This document shows, in pieces, positions 32,547 to 43,864 of a DNA stretch of 64,000 nt. Below the pieces are notes generated by a model. The model was given only the letters and a program-made list of their open reading frames with translations. It did no database searches and had not been told where the DNA came from. Positions within the stretch are counted from its first letter, which is position 1. Every line of letters begins with the position of its first letter. The stretch comes from Purpureocillium takamizusanense (Eukaryota; Ascomycota; Sordariomycetes; Hypocreales; Ophiocordycipitaceae): positions 682,001 through 746,000 of the forward strand of contig NC_063071.1 in the NCBI RefSeq assembly GCF_022605165.1. The letters run 5' to 3'. The position numbers and the translations under genes are program-made.

Positions 32547-33077
32547 CTAGCGACCACCGCGACCGGAAGCTCGGGCGCGACTGACGGTGGCTCGTCCACG
32601 CGCGAGGCCGACGCCGCGGCCGCGGACGTTGCGGGCGCGGAACATGGGCGCGTTGCGGAGCATGTCGGGGATGATGAAGAAGCGGACGTGCGAGCCGCGA
32701 ATGTAAACCTGGTCAACGTGGTAGACGCGTCCCTCGCGCGAGGTGACGGTGATATCCTTCATTTGGACGTTCATGGAGTCCTCGGCTGTTTTGGGGACGG
32801 TTAGCGGACACACACGATTTTTGGTTTGCTCCAGGGCTCCGACGAGCGCAGGACACAAACGAGGGGGGATAGGGACTTGCCATCGAGGAGAGTGCCGCGG
32901 TAGGCATTGCCGTTGGTGAGCTCGACCGTCACGATGTGGCCCTGCGACGCGGAAAGAGAGAGACGGGTTAGCGGACTGCGAACGGCGACGCGTTGGGGGA
33001 ACGGGGAGGAGGAGGAGCAATGCACGAACCGTGGCCTCGTGAAGCAGCTTAATGGGGATGCCAATGTTGGACGTCAT
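32547..33077 (-). CDS. SMD3: Small nuclear ribonucleoprotein Sm D3
   Basis: Three exons (33077-33030, 32941-32881, 32785-32547) give 115 aa. It starts [16 protein letters not shown] and continues [19 protein letters not shown] (Sm1 motif) and [20 protein letters not shown] (Sm2 motif). It ends in an RG-rich tail ([12 protein letters not shown]), the usual site of arginine methylation. Sm D3 pairs with Sm B in the heptameric ring on U1, U2, U4 and U5 snRNAs in the spliceosome. Intron 1 is GT-AG; intron 2 starts GCAAGT, a GC-AG intron. Only that donor gives the conserved [11 protein letters not shown], which matches the EAEDNMN region of the animal protein. Downstream sequence suggests a 3'-UTR intron. 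Confidence 0.96.
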   Translation of the reverse strand: MTSNIGIPIKLLHEATVRALLLLLPVPPTRRRSQSANPSLSFRVAGPHRDGRAHQRQCLPRHSPRWQVPIPPRLCPALVGALEQTKNRVCPLTVPKTAEDSMNVQMKDITVTSREGRVYHVDQVYIRGSHVRFFIIPDMLRNAPMFRARNVRGRGVGLARGRATVSRARASGRGGR

Positions 33078-34191
33078 GGTCGCGGCTGCCGTTCGCCTCG
33101 AATCGCGAGCAGGGGAGGCGTGTCGTTGGTGTGGTGGTGGTGGTTTGCTGGTAGCGATTGAGGTTGCGGGTTGTGAAGCTTGGGAAAAAAGGTGGGCTGC
33201 GCAGAGAAGGCCACAGACAAGGCTGTCGAATGGGGAGGCGGCGGGAGGTGCTGCGGGCAGCTGGCGCCAGTTGGGGGGACTGCAGCGGCCGAGCTGGGAT
33301 TGCGGGGGGTGCGCGGCGGCACAACCTAATTCCGGGCCGCCATTCGCCTGGGGGTCCACCAGGCCAGGCCACTGCCACTGAATCACTGACCCCTCGCCCC
33401 ATCCCTGTCCATTGGAATGCCTGTTGCTGCCCCCCCCCCACCCTCCAACCACGACGGCACCGTGGGTTGCAAAAAGTTTAGTGATAGTACCGCCAGACCG
33501 GATGTCTTTTGCGCCGTCTTGACAGCCCGGCATGGGAGGCTGCTCGCTCGCCCTGCGCGCCTGTCCCAGCTCTTCTCCCGCCCGCCACTCGCATTTGGCG
33601 TCTGGATACGAGCTGCGCCTGGAGCGCCAGGCCGAAACCTCATCAGGGACAGCGCGCGCCTTCAACGGCTCTCGCCAGCCATTCAAAACCCATGACATCA
33701 GCGGGGAGGCTGCCTGCGCGACACTCCATCGCGGCGGTTGAGCCGTTTGCCGTGCCGTCGGGCCCGTCCATCTACACGTGCATACCTGGCATCTGCCTCT
33801 CGCCGTCGCATCTGCCCTCCAAGAGCATAATAAGCTGCAGGACCCTTGACGTGACAGCTACCCCTCCCAAGCTTGATCCGCTCCTCGGCCCAGCTTGCCT
33901 AGCTCTGCGAAGATGGCTTCCCGCCATCCGTGTCATTGGCGACGCGGTCCTCTGCCTGCCCGTGACGCGGCCAAAGGTGCCTATGGCATGCAGACGCCAC
34001 CGCTGGTCGAGAACAGATGCGCGCCGCGGATGCCAACTTGAGTCAACCCGTCCATATGAAGCGTGAAGCGTGTATATAAAGATGCTGTAGCTACACGATG
34101 ATGTCACCCGTCGTCCAGCTCTCCTAGTGACCTGCTCGCTCGGCCTCGTTGCTACCTGCAGCTCCCCTTTATATCATTGAGATATCCCACC
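33078..34191. promoter_or_regulatory. Divergent intergenic region, Sm D3 / MDR oxidoreductase
   Basis: No gene seen in 1.1 kb. Possible TATA-like TATATAAA occurs near 34074, about 120 bp before the oxidoreductase ATG. Confidence 0.5.
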
Positions 34192-35538
34192 ATGGCTACG
34201 CAAAAGGGACTCGTCGTTGAAAAAGCCGGCGCGCCGTTCACGGTCGTCGACAGCCTCCCGCGCTCGAAGCCGGGCCCCAAACAAGCCCTGGTCAAGTCCC
34301 TCTTTGTCGCCATCAACCCTGTGTATGGCTCCTTGATATAACCCCCTTTCCACAATCGTAGAATGTGACTTTCTCATGTGTGATTCTAGGGAGGTCTTTA
34401 TGCAGCAGACGGCCATCCTCACCACCGCCCTGCCCGCCGTCCTCGGATCCGACTTTGGCGCCATCGTCCTCGAGACGGGTAGCGAGTGCAAGAAGTTGCG
34501 AAAGGGCGACTACGTGTTCGGCTCTTGCAACCTGGGGCAGAATGCGTACTCTCCGTTCCAGGAGACGTTTCTCGTCGACGAGGACGCCGCCTTTAAGAAG
34601 GGCGAGAACATATCCGTGGAGGAGTCCACCACCATGGGCGTTGGTATCCTGGTACGCATTCATCCGCCTAACTTGATTTCGGTGCATTATAAGGCTGAGT
34701 GTATGCAAGACTTCGGCATTCGGCATCATCGTTGGCGGCAAGGTCGCCCTGCCCGCCGCCCAAGCTACCGTCCCAGAGCGTGACGAATGGATCGTCGTCC
34801 TCGGAGGCAGCGGCACGGTCGGCCATTTTGGCATCCAGGTACGCACAGCCACGCCGCATGAAACCATTTGCAGACATGTTTAACGCTATTCAGATTGCAC
34901 GCGCATGCGGATACAAAGTCGCCGCCTCGTGCTCCCCGGCCAAGTCTTCCGTAAGCACTCATAACGCTCTCCCTGCAGCCATGAACCACCTCCTGCTCAC
35001 CGGTCCGTCTCTCAGAAAGTCCTAGCCAGCGGCGCCGAAGCCGCCTTCAGCAACCGCGCCTCGCCCGATGAGCAGGCCGCCGAGGTCAAGTCCATCACCG
35101 GCGGCAAGGTCGGCCTCGTGTGGGACAGCAGCGGGCAGGCACACGAGGCGGGATTCAAGATCCTCGCCGAGTCCACTGCGCAGGCCAAGTTCTTTAGCAC
35201 CACGGACAATGTGTAAGTCTCTCCGTCCTATGCCCCAGGTCAAAGACGAGCGACGCTCATGGGTCGACAGCAATAACTACACCGTCCCGGCCGGCATCAA
35301 CGAGTACCAGGTCAGGATCGGCATGCTCGGCCGAGACACCGACATTGGCAGGCACATCAGCGAAGAGACGGCCAAGCTGGTCCCTGTTCTCGAGGGGCAT
35401 GTCGCCAAGGGCACGCTCGGGCCCATCGAGTTCGATGTGTTTGACGAGTCCGGCTGGGGGGCGCTGGTCGATGCCATCAAGTACTATGCTGAGGGTAAGG
35501 CGGCCAAGAAGCTTCTGGTCCGTCTGCAGGGCGAATGA
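34192..35538 (+). CDS. MDR-superfamily oxidoreductase (zinc-type alcohol dehydrogenase-like / enoyl reductase)
   Basis: Six exons: 34192-34322, 34390-34651, 34710-34838, 34894-34950, 35016-35212, 35271-35538 (347 aa); every junction is GT-AG and in frame. The N-terminal GroES-like part has VLGSDFGAIVLETGS. The nucleotide-binding part has WIVVLGGSGTVGHFGIQ (the GxGxxG-type NADPH loop). The Cys/His ligands of zinc-dependent alcohol dehydrogenases are absent from the expected sites. That places it with the zinc-free enoyl-reductase/quinone-oxidoreductase branch, often labelled ToxD-like in fungi. Such enzymes reduce activated double bonds using NADPH. Neither neighbour (Sm D3, TRM61) is metabolic, so it is probably a stand-alone detoxification or general reductase rather than part of a cluster (inference). 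Confidence 0.9.
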
Positions 35539-35623
35539 AAGCCATTGAAATTGCCATCAACACGTAGTATTTGTCGGACGCTGGCTCGAAGACCAATTGA
35601 AAGTTTATTTCTGCCACAAGGCT

Positions 35624-37111
35624 TCATGTAGACGCCGGTGCCGGGGTATCATGCACTTTCTGCTTCTTCGACTTCTTGCTCGCCAACATCTCCCTCTTCT
35701 CCTGCTTCCGCGCCTGCTTGTCCAGATTTCCGATCGTCTTCTTCTCCTGACCGCAGGGCCACTTTGCCAAAGCCGCGGCCTCTGCCTCCTCGTCCCACTC
35801 CGGCGGTAAGACGGCAAACATCAGGTAGGACGTGTGTGTCTTGAGGTCATTCTCGGTGCGGTGAACGACGCGGCCCTGCATGAGCGGGGGCTCGCTTGGC
35901 GCCACTGAATCGTCGCCTCCGTTCTTCTCAAGCTTTGAGGCACCATCGTCCGTGTCCATTTTGGTGTCGGATGACTCGGAGACGCTATCGGGCTTGTGCC
36001 CCTTGTGGAACTCATGCGTCCGCTTGAGGTCGCTCTTGAGCTTCTTGACCGCTTCGGTTACGTCGGCAGGCGTGGCGTTGATGCCGCGTTCGCTCGTGTA
36101 GTTGATCCCAACTCGCTCCCGCATGACGGAAATTCTCTTGTGGGATATTTCCACCATGTCAATGTCGGTCCATCCCAAAGTGCGAAGCTCTAGGGCCGTC
36201 CTTGTGACCTGCTCAATGCATGGCGAGAAAGTGCAGATGTGGACGCTCTGCTTCGGATCCAAGGCTGACTCCCAGGCACCGTCGCTGTCGTCGGGCTTCC
36301 CTCCCTTGTGAATCTTTTTTCTTGACAAGTGGTGCAGCGCTTCCCAAGGGGCAGGCAGATCGAGGAAAATCGCCGTGGCCTGAGGCGACGTGCCGTCTAT
36401 CAAAAATCCGTCCTGGTACACGTCGCGATGCGTGATGTGGACGATGCCATTGAGGCCGTGGTCCTTAGTTTCCTCTTGCATCTTCTCAAAGCGCGGCTGG
36501 TGGTATTCGAAGCTAAAGACCTTGCCCCTCTTGTCTGTATCGCTCCGAGGGTATCCATTGTACACCGCACGCGCAGAGGCGTGCGTGAAGCTGCCGCTGC
36601 CAGCACCCGCCTCTATTAGGCGCGTACCTGGCCTAGCTCGGATGCGCTGGAGGACGTAGCTGTAGTCGGGTGTGTAGACAACCTGCGTCCGATGCGGGAG
36701 GCCACTCGTCCACAGCTCAGGGCTGGGCCGCAGAAGATAGATGAAGCCACTGGATGCGGTCACCGCTTTCGCGAGGGCTTGTTGCGCCGGGGGCTTGTCA
36801 TCGGTATCGTCATGGCTTGGCATGGGTGTGCTCTCGCTCTCCACGTCGTCCCTTCTCCGCTTGCGCCCGCGCGATCCCGTGTCGACGACTGACGCGCGAA
36901 CCTGCGACCCCCACGGCACATCAATGAGGGTAGAGTGAGGGAACGACCCGAACCTCGTGTTGAGTGTTGCGCCCTCTGCGTATCCGTCCACAGCTCCAGC
37001 GGACAGCTCAAGGGTGATGGGCTGGTAATTGTCGCGCGACAGACCGACAATGGCGAGAGAGTTCGCCGAGGTCCGAAGACCCGGCTCCAAAAAAGGCGAC
37101 GGCCTGGTCAT
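35624..37111 (-). CDS. TRM61: tRNA (adenine-58-N1)-methyltransferase catalytic subunit
   Basis: Single exon, 495 aa. The SAM-binding motif LIEAGAGSGSFTHA lies near residue 180, with the family motifs FSFEYHQPRFEKM and FLDLPAPWEALHH after it. An N-terminal beta domain (to about 80) and a Lys/Asp/Glu-rich C-terminal extension complete the Gcd14/Trm61 layout. With Trm6 it makes m1A58 in the T-loop of tRNAs, which stabilises initiator tRNA-Met; it is nuclear. Insertions of charged residues (KRRRDDVESESTPM, DTKMDTDDGASK) make it longer than the yeast protein, which is common in filamentous fungi. It diverges from the CysRS gene 499 bp away. Confidence 0.94.
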   Translation of the reverse strand: MTRPSPFLEPGLRTSANSLAIVGLSRDNYQPITLELSAGAVDGYAEGATLNTRFGSFPHSTLIDVPWGSQVRASVVDTGSRGRKRRRDDVESESTPMPSHDDTDDKPPAQQALAKAVTASSGFIYLLRPSPELWTSGLPHRTQVVYTPDYSYVLQRIRARPGTRLIEAGAGSGSFTHASARAVYNGYPRSDTDKRGKVFSFEYHQPRFEKMQEETKDHGLNGIVHITHRDVYQDGFLIDGTSPQATAIFLDLPAPWEALHHLSRKKIHKGGKPDDSDGAWESALDPKQSVHICTFSPCIEQVTRTALELRTLGWTDIDMVEISHKRISVMRERVGINYTSERGINATPADVTEAVKKLKSDLKRTHEFHKGHKPDSVSESSDTKMDTDDGASKLEKNGGDDSVAPSEPPLMQGRVVHRTENDLKTHTSYLMFAVLPPEWDEEAEAAALAKWPCGQEKKTIGNLDKQARKQEKREMLASKKSKKQKVHDTPAPAST

Positions 37112-37610
37112 GGGTGTCTAATGCCGGGGAGGAGAGTGTCGTGGCCCACTGGCGATGTCAAGGCGATTCTCGCTGACGATGCTTCACTTGGCCCTTGGGC
37201 AGAAAAAAAAAGTTCCAGCGCCCGCAGCCTCGAAGACCCGGCCCGGGGGTTCAGGTTCAGCCCGGCCCCACTAGCCTCCGTGCTGGCCTGCCCGGTAGGT
37301 ATGAGGGGCAGCTGGAGGGGAGGTACAGTAGCTACTTCGTACAGTGCAGGGGACCCCTTGCCGCTGAGCTGCAGCACGCGCCACAGCTGGGCAAAGGTGG
37401 GGGAGTGCCCGCCTGAGAAACGATTGAGGCCAGTTCAGCTTCGAGAAACTTGTCGCGGCACTGTTCGACCCCGGCTCCCTTCAACCTCGTGGTGACTCAA
37501 CCTCGACGCGCGACGACCATTGACTCAACCTCGAGGCCTCCTGTGACTCGAGGGCGGTGCGTCTGTCGTCTGCTTCTCTCCTGTCGTTTAATACCCTTCT
37601 ACCGCTCTGA
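37112..37610. promoter_or_regulatory. Bidirectional promoter region TRM61 / CysRS
   Basis: 499 bp between divergent starts. It contains a TACTTCGTA 9-mer at 37333-37341 and a poly-A run at 37202-37211. No other gene fits here. Confidence 0.6.
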
Positions 37611-40210
37611 ATGAATTTCTCGCGCCTGTTCATTCGAGCCAGACCGACAATCCCCGCCGCCCGGAATAGCCTCGTCCTCCGCCGATACTCGTTTGCTACC
37701 GCCACCATGGAGTCGATCAAGGTGCACAACTCGCTCAAGCCCGGTGCTCCGGTGCCCTTTGTCCCCATTCAGCCTGACAAGGTGTCGTGGTACGTCTGCG
37801 GCCCGACGGTCTACGACAAGAGCCACCTCGGCCATGCCCGCAACTACGTCTCCACCGACATAATCCGCCGGATCTTGATGCACTACTTTGGCTTTGATGT
37901 CAAGTTTGTCATGAATATGACCGATGTCGACGACAAGGTATGTGACAACCGCCGCCCCTGCGGCCAGAAAATTCCGCTCTAACTTGCCCAGATCATCATC
38001 AAGGCCCGTCGACAGCGATTGCTCGAGCTTGAGAAGAACAAGACGTATTCCGCCGCCGAGCTTCGGGCCCTGGCCCTCGCTGCCTTCCGTGCGTACGCGG
38101 CAAGCAGCCTCCCACTACTTGTCGATGAGGGGGTGGAACTGGACGAGTCCAACTACACGGCGCGACGCGATGCCGCCTACGGCAAGGTGCTTGCCGGCAG
38201 CACCCTGACCGGAGAGGGCAAGCCTGGCGACCCCGAGGCTAAGATCAAGATGCACCTCGGCAACATGGACGCGGCAGCGGCAGCCATGAAGCAGGGCGAC
38301 ATCTTCCCCGGTGCCGACGAGATTCTCCTCCCCTACCTCGACTCTCTCTACAAGGAGACCATTGATACCCGAGACCAGACCATGTTCACCGATCTCACCA
38401 AGAGTATGGAGACTTTATTCACCGAGGACATGGACAACCTCAACGTCCTGAGACCAGACGTCATCACTCGCGTCACCGAGTACGTCCCGCAGATTGTCAG
38501 CTTCGTCGACCGTGTCGTGCAAAAGGGTTTCGCGTATGAGGCCGAGGGGTCTGTCTACTTTGATATCGCGGCCTTCGAAAAGGCTGGCAACACGTATGCC
38601 CGCCTGCGTCCGGATAGCAGGAATGACAAGTCGCTCCAGGAAGAAGGCGAAGGCTCCTTGTCCAAGAACCTCGGTGGCAAGAGAGGTGCTGGCGACTTTG
38701 CTCTTTGGAAAAAGTCCAAGGCTGGTGAGCCCTTCTGGCCTAGCCCCTGGGGTGACGGACGGCCAGGCTGGCACATTGAGTGCTCCGTCATGGCCTCTGA
38801 CGTTCTTGGCTCGCGCATGGACATTCACTCCGGCGGTATCGACCTTGCCTTCCCGCACCACGATAACGAGCTGGCTCAGAGCGAGGCGTACTTTTGCGAG
38901 CACGCCAAGGGCGAGCACACCTGGGTCAACTACTTCCTGCATATGGGTCATCTCTCCATTTCGGGATCCAAGATGTCCAAGTCTCTCAAGAACTTCCAGA
39001 CCATCCAGGACGCTCTGTCGACGGACTACACAGCGAGAAGTATGCGCATTGTCTTCCTGATGGGGAAGTGGAACGACGGCGTAGAGATTTCGCCCGACAT
39101 GAGGGCACAGGCAGACAACTGGGAAAGCACAGTCAGCGTATGTATCCCCTCCACTGTTGTCATCTACGCAGTTGCTGATCATTGTAGAATTTCTTTACGA
39201 ACACCAAGTCGTGGTTGGCCGAGGCCGGGGTCACCGATGGCGTCGAGTCGCTGTCAATCAGCTCCGATACACCGGCTACTGGCCTGCTGGCCGACCTGGA
39301 GCAGGCCAAGAAGGAAGTCCAGGCCGCTCTCATCAATTCCTTTGATACCCCGCGTGCCATGCTGGTCATTCTCAAGCTGGTAAACTCGACCAACGTCTTC
39401 CTCAAGGACAACAAGGATGCCAATTTGGCTGAGGTCGAGGCCATTGCCAGATGGATCACCAAGATGGCGGGCATTTTCGGCTTGGACGCCCGCGCCAAGG
39501 CTCCCTACGACGGGCTCGGCTGGGCCTCAGCCATCTCGGCGGACATGGATCCCAAGACCGCCGTTGGGCCGTACGCGGCCGTGGTGGACAAGGTCAAGGC
39601 CGAGGTCAGCAAGCTGTCGCTCTCTAGCGATGCCATGCCCACTTTGTTGGCTCAAGACCCCAGCAAGGGCTTTGAGTCTGTTGCGTCCACCGGTTCCCGT
39701 GACATCGAGAAGCTCGCGCTCCCTTTCCTGCGCACCGTCTCTCAGATCCGTGATGAGCTCCGACGCATCGTCTCGGCCCAGACGCCAGAAACGAAGAAGC
39801 AAATTCTTGCCATCACGGACCGGATTCGTGACCACGATCTCACAAACCTCGGTGTGTACCTGGACGACCGGCCGGACAACCAGCCGTCTCTCATCAAGTT
39901 CGTTCCCGCGGCCGAGCTCATTGCCGCCCGCGAGGAAAAGGCTGCCCGCGAGGCGGAAAAGGCCAAGAAGAAGGAGGAAGCCAGGTTGGCGCGTGAAAAG
40001 GCCGACCAAGAAGCCAAGGAGAAGGCAAAGGTTCCGCCAGAGGAGATGTTCAAGAAGGACGAGCGTTACAGCGCCTGGGACGAACAGGGTATGCCAACGA
40101 AGATGAAGGACGGCAGCGACGTGCCCAAGAGCCAGATGAAGTCGCTGAAGAAGATGTGGGACAAGCAAAAGAAGGTGCATGAGGAACTCAAGGCCAAAGG
40201 AGGCTTGTAG
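37611..40210 (+). CDS. Cysteinyl-tRNA synthetase (mitochondrial and cytosolic forms likely)
   Basis: Three exons (37611-37937, 37992-39137, 39188-40210) give 831 aa. The class I signatures are clear: a HIGH-type HLGH in YDKSHLGHARNYV, and KMSKS in SGSKMSKSLKNF. Zinc-site residues lie in WYVCGPTVYD, WHIECSV and FPHHDNELAQ. A Lys/Glu/Ala-rich coiled tail (KKKEEARLAREKAD) follows the anticodon-binding part, as in eukaryotic CysRS. It charges tRNA-Cys. The first 32 residues (MNFSRLFIRARPTIPAARNS) look like a mitochondrial presequence, while an internal ATG at 37707 in the ideal context GCCACCATGG starts the conserved cytosolic sequence. So one gene probably supplies both compartments. Confidence 0.96.
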
Positions 40211-41017
40211 AAGTTGAGGCGAGGCGAGGCGCAAGGCGTTGAATATACTCGCTGGCGATGACTGATCGTCCAATAATTCTTACGTGTCTGGCTATAAGTA
40301 TTGAGCGCGTGATGCCTTCCTCTCGGTGCCATATTATCTATCGCCGCATACGGCCTTATAGACAACTAAAGGGGTGTTCTGGAGTTTCGTCACCCCTACC
40401 TCGGGTTTTCGTTCCCCTCGCCTCTCTCGTCTCTCGTTGCTCAATACCACTAGGTACGGATACATTAATTGGAATTGATAAAGGCGCAATCATTGGTCCT
40501 GCCGCAGCTGTTTCACATCGTCGTTCTATTCCCGATCAACACCACCCGCACAGATAAAAGGAGGCGCTGTTGTTTGCCTTTCACAGCCGTGACCTTCCCT
40601 CGTTTTGTTCCCGTTTAACACTTCTATGAGTATAAGTGAAGGCCAAAGTTGAGGCCAGTTACGTGTGGCAAACAGCCTTCAGAGTCGTCGGCTCAGGCCT
40701 GCAAGGCGTACCAGTATCTCTAAAAGATCACGCCCCTGAAGGAGATCCTTGATCCTATGGGCACAGCTACAGCCTACGACAACAAAACGGGAGGTGCCCC
40801 CCCTTCCCGGGTCAACGAAATACTCTGGTGTGAATAGTAATGATATTGACCTGCCGCTCCGGTCATCTTATGTACACCACCAACGTACCGCTGTTATCCT
40901 ACACGTAAAATCTGCCTCCACACCATGCCTGGCCGTAAGGGTATCTTTCAAGTTTCATGCATGCAACCGTCCTCGTGTGCTGATATGTCCATAGTCTCAC
41001 CGCGCGCGGGGTGACTT
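40211..41017. other. Convergent intergenic region
   Basis: 0.8 kb of 3' flanks; no gene seen. Confidence 0.5.
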
Positions 41018-42196
41018 TCACACCCAGCTCTCCTTGTCCAGACTCGATGACTTCCCTACAGCCTTCCAGCTGGACCTCGTCAGACGACTCAGGAAGCCGC
41101 TCTTTCTCCGGAACCGCCCCTGCCGGCGCGCGCATACGCACGCGACGGACGCGGCGACGGCGGAGACCAACACCGCGATGAAGGCGCCGAAGACGACGTA
41201 GTGCTTTCCGATCATGATGATGAGGGCCGCGTCCCAGCTGTGCCAGCTGCTGGCGCCCCCGTGCGCGAACAGCGGCGTCGTCACCTTGCCGCGGAGCATA
41301 TGCGCGGCCATGTCGCCGGTTGCATCAGCAAGGATGTAGACGCGCTGGGCCTCGTCCACGTCGTCGTTGCCGTCTTCACCCCGCTGCCGCTGTTGTCGGT
41401 GGTAGAGCCGCCGGACGAAGCTCATCCAGCGGTTGGAAAAGAACATGCACCCCGTGCTCAGCATGTTCTCGACGTAGGGGACGCGCATCGGCAGCCCCCA
41501 GAACATGTCGTAGCGGGGCACCGCCTCGATGAGGTGCTCGAGGAAGGCGTGGCCCCTGCGCGCGGCGATGAAGGCGTTGTTCACGCCGGCCGGGTACGCC
41601 CCCGGGGAGACAAAGGGCAGGCGGACGAGGGGGGTGTCGTCGAGGCGCACGAGGCAGGTGACGTCGAGGTCGAGGTAGACGCCGCCCATGGCGTGCAGCA
41701 CGACGTAGCGGAGGACGTTGGCGCGCTGGATCTGCTGCGGGTAGCGCGTGTAGTGCGGCAGCACCCAGGGGTAGTTGTCGGCCATGAAGTCGGACGCGTT
41801 GGCGTCGGTCCACAGCATGTGCTCCCAGTCCGGGTGCATGGCGCGGCACGAGGCCATGGCGTCGGCGTGCTTGGACGTGTTGGCGCTGCCGAGGGCGATC
41901 TGGTGGATGATGCGCGGGATCCTCATGGCGTTGCTGCTGCCCGTCGACATCGTCGTCGACGATGTGAGTGTGTCTTGCGCCGCATCGACGCCCAAGTCAC
42001 CAGGTGTCGTCGTCGTCGTCGTCGTGTCTTGCTCCTCGTCGGTGGGATATCGGTACAGAAGCTCCGGGTGGTCCCGAAGGAGGCTGTAGAAGGTGGCGTA
42101 CGTGCGGGCAACTTCACCCAGCTGGCTGATATGGTCGCGGATGCTGTATAGGAGCAGCGACATGGCCGCCAGGGCCAGCAGCAGCCGCGCTCGCAT
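41018..42196 (-). CDS. GT32-family glycosyltransferase, type II membrane protein
   Basis: Single exon, 392 aa. An N-terminal anchor (LLLALAAMSLLLYSI, about 5-19) precedes a lumenal domain with IPRIIHQIALG, the usual start of GT32 domains. Then come WEHMLWTDANA and the DXD motif in GGVYLDLDVTCL, which binds the metal-nucleotide-sugar. A second hydrophobic segment near the C-terminus (FGAFIAVLVSAVAASVAC) suggests two membrane passes, as in the Sur1/Csh1 mannosyltransferases that make mannosylated inositol phosphoceramide. That role is plausible but other GT32 acceptors are possible. A DDD/TTT-rich stretch near residue 55-75 is low complexity. Golgi location is expected. Confidence 0.88.
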   Translation of the reverse strand: MRARLLLALAAMSLLLYSIRDHISQLGEVARTYATFYSLLRDHPELLYRYPTDEEQDTTTTTTTPGDLGVDAAQDTLTSSTTMSTGSSNAMRIPRIIHQIALGSANTSKHADAMASCRAMHPDWEHMLWTDANASDFMADNYPWVLPHYTRYPQQIQRANVLRYVVLHAMGGVYLDLDVTCLVRLDDTPLVRLPFVSPGAYPAGVNNAFIAARRGHAFLEHLIEAVPRYDMFWGLPMRVPYVENMLSTGCMFFSNRWMSFVRRLYHRQQRQRGEDGNDDVDEAQRVYILADATGDMAAHMLRGKVTTPLFAHGGASSWHSWDAALIIMIGKHYVVFGAFIAVLVSAVAASVACVCARRQGRFRRKSGFLSRLTRSSWKAVGKSSSLDKESWV

Positions 42197-43864
42197 CGTG
42201 TTGGCGAGTGTTCCTCCCCCTCCGGGTCAGATACGTATATGGCACAGACGAAGATGGGAGTGTATGAAGATGACGAGTGTCCCTCGGCTTGCGGGACGTA
42301 TGTATGAGGTCAACCAGGGCAAACAGGCACACACGTCGGGCTTTGCGGGCCAGGCTCGGGGGCGGGTGGGAAACTCTATAAGTCTTTGAAAGACGATGGG
42401 CGAAGAGGGCGAGCATTCACAGGCGCCAAGGGGGAGACTGCATAGTGAGACACGGGCAAGTACTAAGTTAAGTCATGAGCCAAGCAAGCCAGATAGTAAC
42501 TACGTAGGGCCAAGGCCAAGCAAGCGTTGGACAAACAGGGCTGGCGGAGTCTTTTTCCCATCGTCCGAGCTTTACGGACTGCAGCGCCGCGGAGCACACG
42601 GACGTTACTACTAGGTACACACGATCACGTACTTTGGTCTTTACACAGGTCTTTTTCCCGAGAGGCCCACGCTCGCTCGCCTCGGAAGGTGGTCCGTTGT
42701 CGTTCCCAAAGCCTCGAACGGGGCTGAGATGTTGCGCTCAGCATTGATCGACCGACCGGGATGCCGGGTCGACCAAGACCGTGGTCGAGTAATAGCGGAG
42801 AGAGGAGGGCAGGGGAACAAAGGCAGCAGGAGGTCGCATGACGACGATATCCGGTCTGCCCTGCCCTGTTTCAAACGCGCGATGCTAAAAACTCCGATGC
42901 CCGTGCGGAGGATCGTTCAACGCGGTTGTGTGGGCGCGCGGCGGACCGCTAACTCTGCAACGGCGACTTACACTTTTTCGCGTCGACGACTTACATGACG
43001 ACAATGCTAGTCTATCAATCATTGACGATGCGCCTGACGATGGGGGATGGGGCCACCGTCCGAAGCTTCCGGCGCCCGCACGCAAGCTAACGCCGCCACC
43101 ACGGGTGAGGCTCTCTGTAGCGTTGGCGCTCTCCACCTTGTGGGGTGGCACGCTTGCTACTACTAGTATCGTTTCCTTCTTTCTTGTTTTCTTTTGGGCT
43201 GTCTGATCGGGGATCGGAGGCGTCGCGACTCCGACGTTGTCGCGTGAGGTGGCTATCTGTTCCGCTCCGATCCCCCTTATGCCGGCGCCAGTCCCCGCCT
43301 TCGACCCCCTGTCTAAAGGACAGCCGACGATGCTACACACGTACATACCATGTTCTCACTAGTATTCCCAGTAGGCTAGGAGTGGTAGGGGCAGTAGGCG
43401 GCTGTCGGATGAACCGCCTCGGCAAGTGTGTACGCAGGTCGGCTCCGCAACGCTTCCTGTTGATAATGTCCGTTGCCGGCTTCGAGCGCATTGGCTGCTC
43501 CCCGGCAGTTGTGACTCTCAAGACCTGCGGGACTGCGCAACAGTACCTTGAAATAAAAGGGGTAATGAGAGGCCTCGGATGAGTCCGTCCCTACCTGGAC
43601 GCCACCGCCCGCTATGCTCGTAGCGTGAGCGGTGTTGAACACGCACACACCAGGAACACCGTCTGCCAACCCACCCCCCCCTTCCCTCGCGTCGTTCCAG
43701 CTCACCGACTTGCCGCCTTGGCGCCTGGGCATACCATCTCCGCTGCAGCGCCGTCCGGCATTGCCAAGCAAGCGGCACCAACAACGGGTGGCCAGCCATC
43801 CATTCTCGTCAAGTGGAGGGACGACACGGCGCCGAGCCTTGGCGAGCGGAGGGTCGGTTCCTGA

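Noticed and set aside
32547..33698. Single 383-aa minus ORF spanning Sm D3
   Set aside because: It reads through both introns and upstream DNA; the three-exon model gives the conserved Sm D3 sequence.
41201..42151. Plus-strand 316-aa ORF opposite GT32
   Set aside because: His/Val/Gly-rich shadow of the glycosyltransferase coding strand.
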